From the NCBI GenBank assembly GCA_910588005.1, contig CAJUQM010000029.1:1-35942 (forward strand): a stretch of DNA of 35,942 nucleotides. Reading direction: 5' to 3'. This DNA is from an uncultured Oscillibacter sp. GTDB lineage: Bacteria; Bacillota; Clostridia; Oscillospirales; Oscillospiraceae. Below are positions 30,370 to 35,942 of this stretch, piece after piece. Below the pieces are notes generated by a model, which made no database searches, was not told the DNA's origin, and saw only the letters and a program-made list of their open reading frames with translations. Numbering within the stretch: position 1 is the first letter of the stretch; each line of letters opens with the position of its first letter. Both the position numbers and the translations under genes were made by a program.

Positions 30370-31011
30370 GTGAGAGACGTTGTGATTCTGGGGGCAAGCG
30401 GATTTGCAAAAGATCTGCTGTGGATATTGGAGCAACAAAACGAGGTCCGCAGGGAGTGGAACATCCTTGGCTTTGTGGACCGTGTGAAAACGGATGAGGA
30501 ACCGGTAAAGGGCTATGGAGTTGTGGGGGACGACCAATGGCTGTCCCGCTACCCCCACCCGGTCAACGCGGTCTGCGGCTTTGGAAATCCCGCTCTGCGG
30601 CGGAAGATTGTCCAAAAATATAAGAGCATGGGGCATACGGTTGCGTTTCCACCCCTTATTTCGCCGGGGGCGAATATCTCCCGCTATACGGATCTGGGCG
30701 AGGGCTGCATCATCTGCTCAGGCACAATGATTGCTCCCAATGTAAAATTGGGGGATTTTGTCATTTTAAACCTCAGCTGTACCGTCGGGCACGATACCGT
30801 TATACAGGAGTTCAGCACGGTAAACCCGGGCGCAAATATATCGGGAGACGTTTTGATTCAGAACGACTGTGAAATTGGGACGGGCGCCTGTATCATCCAG
30901 GGAAGGCGTCTTGGTCCCAATACGATTGCCGGAGCCGGCAGCGTCATTATCCGGGACATCCCAGGCCACTGTACGGTTGTGGGAAACCCGAGCAGGATTT
31001 TGGAGAAATAA
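30370..31011 (+). CDS. NeuD/PglD-family sugar O/N-acyltransferase
   Basis: 213 residues with the two-part structure of NeuD/PglD acyltransferases. The N-terminal Rossmann-like part begins VVILGASGFAKDLLWIL and includes ILGFVDR. It is followed by a left-handed beta-helix of hexapeptide repeats (ISPGANISRYTDLGEGC, NVKLGDFVILN, TVGHDTVIQEFSTVNPGANISG). The catalytic His is in TVGHDTV. In legionaminic acid and bacillosamine pathways this family (LegH, PglD) N-acetylates the 4-amino sugar; NeuD acts on sialic acid. Its place just before neuB favours a nonulosonate role. The start is GTG 30370 behind GGGGGGAGGA. The neuB start follows 3 nt after its stop. Confidence 0.9.
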   Translation: MRDVVILGASGFAKDLLWILEQQNEVRREWNILGFVDRVKTDEEPVKGYGVVGDDQWLSRYPHPVNAVCGFGNPALRRKIVQKYKSMGHTVAFPPLISPGANISRYTDLGEGCIICSGTMIAPNVKLGDFVILNLSCTVGHDTVIQEFSTVNPGANISGDVLIQNDCEIGTGACIIQGRRLGPNTIAGAGSVIIRDIPGHCTVVGNPSRILEK

Positions 31012-31013
31012 AT

Positions 31014-32009
31014 ATGAGTACTTACATCATTGCGGAGGCCGGCGTCAACCACAACGGCGACCTGGATACAGCGTTTAAACTGGTTGAGAAGGCCCATGCC
31101 GCCGGAGCCGACTGTGTGAAGTTCCAGACCTTTATTTCAGAAAATGATATCTCCTGTCATGCGGAGAAGGCGGCGTATCAAAAAGAGACCTGCGGAAATG
31201 CGGAGTCTCAGCTTGACATGGTTAAGAAACTGGAGCTGCCGTTTCAGGCCTTCTCCAAACTGAAGGCATATTGCGATCAACTGGGCATCGCCTTCCTATC
31301 CACCCCGTTTGATTTGGAAAGCGTTGCCTTCCTCAACGCCATCGACATGCCCTTTTGGAAGGTCCCCTCGGGAGAGGTGACACACCTGCCCTATTTGCTG
31401 GCCATCGCCAGGACGGGAAAGCCGGTGGTTATGTCCACCGGCATGTGCGAGATGGAGGAAATCCAAAGGGCGATGGATGTTCTGAAAGCCAACGGAACCC
31501 CTCAAATCACTCTGCTGCACTGCAATACGGAGTATCCCACACCCTATGAGGACGTGAATCTCCGGGCGATGGAGACGATGCGCAGGCGGTTTGGCGTGGA
31601 TGTGGGCTATTCCGACCACACGCCGGGCATTGAGGTCCCTATCGCGGCGGCGGCTCTGGGAGCAGTCATTGTTGAAAAGCACTTTACATTGGACAAAAAT
31701 ATGAAGGGACCCGACCACAGGGCCAGTTTGGAGCCGGAGGAACTCGCCGCCATGGTCAGGGGAATCCGCCGTGCTGAAGAGGCGCTGGGAAGCGGGAGAA
31801 AAACTGTGAGTCCCTCCGAAAGAGGGAACCGGGAGATCGCCAGAAAGAGCGTGGTTGCCCGCTGCGCGATCCGTAAAGGAGATGTGCTGACGGAGGAAAA
31901 CCTTGCGGCGAAACGCCCCGGAACGGGCATTTCCCCTATGCGCTGGTTTGATATTTTGGGTACACGGGCTGTGCGGGATTTTGCGGAGGACGAATTGATA
32001 GAGCTTTGA
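31014..32009 (+). CDS. neuB: N-acetylneuraminate/legionaminate synthase
   Basis: 331 residues. NeuB-family enzymes condense phosphoenolpyruvate with a hexosamine to make a nine-carbon sugar acid. The TIM-barrel motifs are all present: IAEAGVNHNGDLDTA, VKFQTF, FLSTPFD, KVPSGE, VMSTGM, LLHCNTEYPTP, GYSDHTPG and EKHFTLDK with PDHRASL. The C-terminal 60 residues form the SAF (antifreeze-like) domain (SVVARCAIRKGDVLTEENL). Sequence alone does not separate sialate (NeuB) from legionaminate (LegI) synthase. The PtmE-like and LegH-like neighbours favour legionaminate. It starts 3 nt after the NeuD/PglD-type gene and is followed after 18 nt by the epimerase. Confidence 0.93.
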   Translation: MSTYIIAEAGVNHNGDLDTAFKLVEKAHAAGADCVKFQTFISENDISCHAEKAAYQKETCGNAESQLDMVKKLELPFQAFSKLKAYCDQLGIAFLSTPFDLESVAFLNAIDMPFWKVPSGEVTHLPYLLAIARTGKPVVMSTGMCEMEEIQRAMDVLKANGTPQITLLHCNTEYPTPYEDVNLRAMETMRRRFGVDVGYSDHTPGIEVPIAAAALGAVIVEKHFTLDKNMKGPDHRASLEPEELAAMVRGIRRAEEALGSGRKTVSPSERGNREIARKSVVARCAIRKGDVLTEENLAAKRPGTGISPMRWFDILGTRAVRDFAEDELIEL

Positions 32010-32027
32010 GGAAAAGGGGCGGTTCAA

Positions 32028-33221
32028 ATGGAGTTTGAACAGAGGGACGCATGTCTTCAAATCTGTGTTCTCACCACAACCCGGGCGGACTATGGAATCT
32101 TCCGGCCGCTTCTGTCCGCGTTTTCAGCCGATGCGGATCTGGAGCTGCGGCTGGCAGTGAGCGGGACACATCTGTCAGAGGCGTTTGGCATGACTGTTCG
32201 GGAAATTGAGGCGGACGGTTTTCCCATTGACGCCAAAATACCGATTCTTCAGAGGGAAACCGATTCTTCATTCGGCATATCCTGCGCAATGGCCAGGGCG
32301 GTGGAGGGATTCGGCGCTTATTTTCAAGAGCGCCGTCCGGATCTGCTGGTTGTCCTGGGTGACCGGTACGAGGCTTTCGCAGTTTGCGCTGCTGCGGTGA
32401 ATGCCTGTATCCCGATTGCGCATCTGTATGGCGGCGAGACCACCGAGGGCGCGATGGACGAGTGCTTCCGCCACTGCATTACGAAGATGAGCTATCTGCA
32501 CTTCACTTCCACGGAGGCGTATCGGAAGCGGGTGATTCAGTTAGGGGAGAGTCCCGCCAGGGTGTTTGCCGTTGGAGGGCTGAGCGTGGAAAACGCGCTC
32601 CACACTGATTTCCTCTTGCCGGAGCAGCTGGAATCCGATCTGGCGTTCCCGCTTTTTTCGAAACCTTATGTGGTGACGACGTTCCACCCCGTTACGCTGG
32701 AACCCGGTTCCGCTGAAAGGCAGGTAGAGGAAATGCTGGCGGCCCTTGCGGAGCGGACAGATCTCAATTTTTTGATTACAAAGTCCAACGCCGACATTGG
32801 AGGGCAGGGCATAAATGAAAGGCTGGAGGATTTTGCAAAGAGGGCTTCCCACTGCCATGTCGTTGCCTCCCTTGGAATGCGAAGATATATGAGCGCGCTG
32901 AAATACGCGTGCTGCGTGCTGGGAAATTCCTCCAGCGGCTTGACGGAGGCGCCCTCCTTTGGGATTCCGACGGTCAACATCGGGAACCGCCAGCGGGGAA
33001 GGATTCAGGCGGAAAGCGTGATCAACTGCGGGCCTGAGAAGGACGAGATTCTCCGCGCGCTGGAACGGGCCTGCTCTCCGGATTTCAGGAAAACCGCCGC
33101 TGGAGCGGTAAATCCCCACGAGGGCAGGAATACTGCGGAGGAGATCTGCAAAATGATAAAAGACACACTGCGGTCCGGCGAAATTGATTTGAAAAAGAAG
33201 TTCTACGATATCTCCTTTTGA
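32028..33221 (+). CDS. neuC: Hydrolysing NDP-sugar 2-epimerase (NeuC/LegG family)
   Basis: 397 residues. The enzyme hydrolyses an NDP-linked N-acetylated sugar and epimerises C2, supplying the substrate of the neighbouring NeuB. Family motifs include TTTRADYG, VSGTHLSEAFG, VLGDRYEAFA, LYGGETTEGAMDE with FRHCITKMS, and the sugar-nucleotide site GNSSSGLTEAPSFGIPTVNIGNRQRGR. It may be NeuC (UDP-GlcNAc) or LegG (the 2,4-diacetamido sugar). The PtmE-like gene suggests LegG with a GDP-linked substrate. The start is ATG 32028 behind AAAAGGGGC. An adjacent CMP-sugar synthetase, normally next in such clusters, is not in the window. Confidence 0.93.
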   Translation: MEFEQRDACLQICVLTTTRADYGIFRPLLSAFSADADLELRLAVSGTHLSEAFGMTVREIEADGFPIDAKIPILQRETDSSFGISCAMARAVEGFGAYFQERRPDLLVVLGDRYEAFAVCAAAVNACIPIAHLYGGETTEGAMDECFRHCITKMSYLHFTSTEAYRKRVIQLGESPARVFAVGGLSVENALHTDFLLPEQLESDLAFPLFSKPYVVTTFHPVTLEPGSAERQVEEMLAALAERTDLNFLITKSNADIGGQGINERLEDFAKRASHCHVVASLGMRRYMSALKYACCVLGNSSSGLTEAPSFGIPTVNIGNRQRGRIQAESVINCGPEKDEILRALERACSPDFRKTAAGAVNPHEGRNTAEEICKMIKDTLRSGEIDLKKKFYDISF

Positions 33222-33275
33222 GGAGATACCGCCTGGCACGGCAGGGCTTGAAATGGTTTGAATCGGAGTGAGAAG

Positions 33276-34367
33276 ATGGAGAACACAAAGGACCTCTTAG
33301 GCTTTTTTCGGGGGAAGCGGATTTTATTGACCGGACATACCGGTTTTAAGGGCGCGTGGCTGAGCGAGCTGCTTTTATATGCGGGCGCGGAGGTGACGGG
33401 CTACGCGCTCCCCGCCCCATCCGGCGGAATATTTCAGGCGCTGTGCCTTGAAGAGCGGATGACTTCCGTGATTGGGGATGTCCGGGACTTGGCGCATCTG
33501 CGGCAGGTGTTCCAGGCGTGCAGGCCGGAGATCGTTTTTCACCTGGCCGCGCAGCCCCTGGTGCGGGAATCCTACCGGGACCCTGTGGGCACCTATTCCA
33601 CAAATGTAATGGGGACGGTCCACCTGCTGGAGTGTGTGAGAACCTGTGATGGGGTCCGGTCTATTGTGAATGTCACAACCGATAAGGTGTATCGGAATGA
33701 GGAGCGGTTTCAGGGGTATCGGGAGTGCGAGGTGCTGGACGGCTATGACCCTTACTCCAACAGCAAATCCTGCTCCGAGCTGGTGACGGGCACATACGTC
33801 CGCTCCTTTTTGGCGGAGCGGGGCGCTGCCGTCTCCACCGCCCGCGCAGGAAATGTCATTGGCGGAGGAGACACCGCCGCCGACCGGATCCTTCCGGACT
33901 GTATCCGGGCAGCACGGCGGGGAGAGGCCATTTTTGTGCGCAATCCGCATTCCGTGCGGCCCTACCAGCATGTGCTGGAGCCGCTGGCGGCGTATCTGCT
34001 GATTGCAAAGGAACAGTTCTGCGCACCGGAAAAGGCCGGCGCGTATAATGTGGGACCGTCTATGGAGGACTGCCTGACGACAGGGGCCTTGGCGGACCTG
34101 TTTTGCCGCTTCTGGGGAGACGGCTCCAGATGGACGACCACTCCGGACGGCGGCCCCCATGAGGCGGCGCGCCTGACGCTGGACTGCGCAAAAATTGCGG
34201 AAGAGCTGAGCTGGGTTCCGCGCTGGAGCGCGAATACAGCGGTGGAAAAGACCGTGGAGTGGACGAAGGCGGTCCTCGCTGGACAAGAGGCGGGCGCGGT
34301 GACACGCGGCCAAATCAAAGACTATTTTGATGCCAGACCGGCATTACAGGAGCAGCAGTATGGATAA
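33276..34367 (+). CDS. rfbG: CDP-glucose 4,6-dehydratase
   Basis: 363 residues. RfbG (DdhB) converts CDP-glucose to CDP-4-keto-6-deoxyglucose. It has the Rossmann motif LLTGHTGFKGAWLSE, the 4,6-dehydratase motif VTTDKVY, the catalytic Tyr-x-x-x-Lys in PYSNSKSCSE, and the family hallmarks AGNVIGGGD and RPYQHVLEPL. Length is typical. I chose ATG 33276, preceded by GGAGTGAGAAG; an in-frame TTG at 33258 is less likely. The 3' end overlaps the rfbH start by 8 nt, so the two pathway enzymes are coupled. It uses the product of RfbF, whose gene lies about 12 kb upstream in the same island. Confidence 0.95.
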   Translation: MENTKDLLGFFRGKRILLTGHTGFKGAWLSELLLYAGAEVTGYALPAPSGGIFQALCLEERMTSVIGDVRDLAHLRQVFQACRPEIVFHLAAQPLVRESYRDPVGTYSTNVMGTVHLLECVRTCDGVRSIVNVTTDKVYRNEERFQGYRECEVLDGYDPYSNSKSCSELVTGTYVRSFLAERGAAVSTARAGNVIGGGDTAADRILPDCIRAARRGEAIFVRNPHSVRPYQHVLEPLAAYLLIAKEQFCAPEKAGAYNVGPSMEDCLTTGALADLFCRFWGDGSRWTTTPDGGPHEAARLTLDCAKIAEELSWVPRWSANTAVEKTVEWTKAVLAGQEAGAVTRGQIKDYFDARPALQEQQYG

Positions 34368-35682
34368 AGAGTCAATTTTGCAGGACGTGCGCCAATATTG
34401 CCGGGAGCACCACGGAAGAGGGGATTACCGACCGGGAGACCGGGTTCAGTATGCCGGGCGTGTGTATAACGAAGAGGAGCTGTGCAGCCTGGTGGACGCC
34501 GCGCTGGACTTCTGGCTCACCGCCGGAGAGTATACAAAACAGTTTGAAAAAGGGCTGGCAGATTATCTGGGGATTCCGTTCTGTTCCCTGGTTTGCTCCG
34601 GGTCCGCCGCCAACTTGCTGGCGGTGTCTGCGCTGACGTCTCCGCTGCTGGGCGAACGGCAGCTAAGACGGGGGGATGAGGTCCTCACGGTTGCCGCCGG
34701 GTTCCCCACCACGGTTGCTCCCATCGTCCAGTGCGGCCTGAAGCCGGTGTTTGTGGATGTAAAGCTCCCTGACTGCAATGTGGACGTGTCCCTCCTGGAA
34801 CAGGCCAGAACGGACCGGACAAGGGCCGTCATTTTGGCGCATACGCTGGGCTGTCCCTTTGATCTGGCCGCGGTGAGAGCTTTCTGCGATAAATACGGCC
34901 TGTGGCTGATTGAGGACAATTGCGACGCCCTGGGCGCGGAGTACCGGATGGGCGGCGTCTGGCGCAAAACGGGGACCGTCGGAGACCTTGGTACTTCCAG
35001 CTTTTATCCCGCCCATCACATCACCACCGGAGAGGGGGGCGCGGTTTATACCGGCAATCCTCTGCTGCACCGGATCATCCGCTCTCTGCGGGACTGGGGC
35101 CGGGACTGCGTCTGCAGCGGCGGAGAGGACGGTACCTGCGGACACCGTTTTACCGGCCGGTTTGGGGCGCTTCCGGTGGGCTATGACCACAAATATGTTT
35201 ACTCTCATCTGGGCTATAACTTGAAAGCTACAGATATGCAGGCGGCGGTCGGCGTGGCGCAGCTGGAAAAGCTGCCGGAATTTGTCGCACGGCGGCGGGA
35301 GAATTGGGTGTTTCTCCGCCGTGCGTTGGAGCCGCTGGAGGGGAATCTTCTGTTTCCGGCGCCTGGTTCGGACAGCAATCCCAGTTGGTTTGGGTTTCTC
35401 ATGACAGTCCGTCCGGAAAGCCCTGTGTCCCGGGATGCATTTGTCTCCTATTTGGAGGGGCACAACATCCAGACCCGGCCTCTGTTTGCCGGAAATCTGA
35501 CGCGGCATCCCTGCTTCCAGAACCTGCGGGAGGGCGAGGACTATCGGATTGCCGGAACGCTGACGGTTACCGACCAAGTGATGAACAACAGTTTCTGGGT
35601 GGGCGTCTATCCGGGGATGGAACGGGCGATGCTGGAGGAAATCACCCAGAAGATGCTGGAGAGGGCGGACCGGCAAGTATAG
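34360..35682 (+). CDS. rfbH: CDP-4-dehydro-6-deoxyglucose 3-dehydratase (E1)
   Basis: 440 residues. RfbH (DdhC, E1) removes the C3 hydroxyl of CDP-4-keto-6-deoxyglucose using pyridoxamine phosphate and a [2Fe-2S] cluster. It is an aminotransferase-fold protein in which the usual PLP lysine is replaced by His. Here FYPAHHITTGEGG places that His at 220, the known position. Cluster Cys candidates are C188 in DNCDALG and C250, C252 and C260 in DCVCSGGEDGTC, giving the family C-x-C-x7-C pattern. It needs a reductase partner (RfbI/DdhD, E3), which is not in the window. The start is ATG 34360, with an AGGAG nearby, inside the end of rfbG. Confidence 0.95.
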   Translation: MDKESILQDVRQYCREHHGRGDYRPGDRVQYAGRVYNEEELCSLVDAALDFWLTAGEYTKQFEKGLADYLGIPFCSLVCSGSAANLLAVSALTSPLLGERQLRRGDEVLTVAAGFPTTVAPIVQCGLKPVFVDVKLPDCNVDVSLLEQARTDRTRAVILAHTLGCPFDLAAVRAFCDKYGLWLIEDNCDALGAEYRMGGVWRKTGTVGDLGTSSFYPAHHITTGEGGAVYTGNPLLHRIIRSLRDWGRDCVCSGGEDGTCGHRFTGRFGALPVGYDHKYVYSHLGYNLKATDMQAAVGVAQLEKLPEFVARRRENWVFLRRALEPLEGNLLFPAPGSDSNPSWFGFLMTVRPESPVSRDAFVSYLEGHNIQTRPLFAGNLTRHPCFQNLREGEDYRIAGTLTVTDQVMNNSFWVGVYPGMERAMLEEITQKMLERADRQV

Positions 35683-35720
35683 TGGCGGGACGGTTTTCAT
35701 CCGGGCCAAGGCGGGATGCT

Positions 35721-35734
35721 TGACCGGCCGGTCA
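35721..35734. repeat. 14-bp perfect palindrome after rfbH
   Basis: TGACCGGCCGGTCA is fully self-complementary and lies 39 nt after the rfbH stop. It may be part of a weak terminator or a binding site. No function is evident. Confidence 0.4.
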
Positions 35735-35776
35735 GGTTCCCTTGCGGGGACGTTGGCGTTTTCGGTACAAAATATG

Positions 35777-35828
35777 ATGCTCCCCCTGTGGGAAACGGCG
35801 GAAAAGCCGTTTCCCACAGGGGGAGCAT
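35777..35828. terminator. 23-bp perfect hairpin, probable bidirectional terminator
   Basis: The arm 35777-35799 (ATGCTCCCCCTGTGGGAAAC then GGC) is exactly complementary to 35806-35828, with a 6-nt GGAAAA loop. The flanks are AT-rich on both sides (AAAATATG before, ATTTA after). It lies between the end of rfbH and a possible convergent gene, which fits a shared terminator. The unusual length of the stem also leaves open a dispersed repeat of REP or MITE type. Confidence 0.65.
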
Positions 35829-35859
35829 ATTTACAGCTTTCGGAGGGAGCCTTCTGCGC

Positions 35860-35942
35860 TCAGTCTTTCTCCTCCACAACTTCGGCTTGATAAGGTAGAA
35901 TAAGTTTCGCAAAAAGAAAAAGAGACATAGTTTGCAGAACTC
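35860..35942 (-). CDS. Possible C-terminus of a convergent gene cut by the window edge
   Basis: On the minus strand a frame runs in from the right edge and ends at TGA 35862-35860. It gives a C-terminus reading KLILPYQAEVVEEKD. The acidic end and the hairpin just downstream suit a real gene 3' end, but only 26 codons are visible and AT-rich codons make the upstream half ambiguous. I recognise no family. Confidence 0.3.
   Translation of the reverse strand, partial: VLQTMSLFLFAKLILPYQAEVVEEKD

Noticed and set aside
32241..32270. Direct repeat of CCGATTCTTCA in neuC
   Set aside because: Both copies are in frame with an intact, conserved enzyme and there are only two. It is most simply coding coincidence.
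32270..32280. 11-nt match (ATTCGGCATAT) between the candidate guide region (15429-15439) and neuC
   Set aside because: It lies inside a coding region with no promoter, and the guide boundary is not known. A chance match of this length is possible in a window of this size.
1..35942. CRISPR arrays, tRNA or rRNA genes
   Set aside because: No regularly spaced repeats were seen, and no sequence with a full tRNA cloverleaf or rRNA signature was found on reading both strands.

Overview
The window is GC-rich (about 60%) DNA with features typical of a motile Clostridia-type Firmicute, most likely an Oscillospiraceae-like gut bacterium: a T-box riboswitch, AAAGGAG/GGAGG ribosome binding sites, a minimal SufC plus SufB/D-like pair, a CsrA-regulated flagellin and a sigma-28/SigD-type promoter. 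The genus cannot be fixed from the sequence alone.

Layout. (1) 1-4600, housekeeping: a two-gene Fe-S assembly unit on the minus strand (sufC and a short SufB/D-like scaffold), then on the plus strand a ferritin-like protein, a DUF2461 protein and an HD-domain hydrolase. (2) 4631-7440: a T-box-controlled cysteine operon, cysE, a VOC/glyoxalase-like gene and cysS. (3) 7797-13521: a four-gene cassette I cannot match to a known system. It encodes an NHL/beta-propeller-like protein, a CobU-like P-loop protein, a cytosolic TPR histidine-kinase-like protein, and a receiver domain fused to a calcineurin-like metallophosphoesterase. It ends at a strong hairpin. (4) 13746-17324, flagellin control locus: a near-consensus sigma-28 promoter drives csrA (with a C-terminal extension), which overlaps a TnpB-like gene. 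That protein has lost the first RuvC aspartate, the zinc ribbon and RuvC-III, so it looks like a nuclease-dead TnpB-derived repressor (TldR-like). A structured 411-nt gap that could hold its guide RNA leads into the flagellin gene, whose leader has CsrA-type sites. (5) 17410-35682, flagellin modification and glycan island: fliB interrupted by an in-frame TGA, two large TPR/GT2 glycosyltransferases, the CDP-3,6-dideoxyhexose genes rfbF, rfbG and rfbH, a ThDP enzyme plus SDR reminiscent of yersiniose synthesis, and legionaminic-acid-like genes (CBS-nucleotidyltransferase, NeuD/PglD-type acyltransferase, neuB, neuC). It also holds a radical SAM/SPASM enzyme and a frameshifted FkbM methyltransferase pseudogene. 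(6) 35683-35942: a 23-bp perfect hairpin and possibly the C-terminus of a convergent minus-strand gene.

How it fits together (inference). Flagellin appears to be controlled at three levels from one locus: sigma-28 transcription, CsrA control of translation, and possibly RNA-guided transcriptional repression by the TnpB-derived protein acting on this or another promoter. The downstream island would make activated nonulosonate and branched or deoxy sugars and attach them to the flagellin. The sensor/receiver-phosphoesterase cassette just upstream may be an independent signalling or conflict system.
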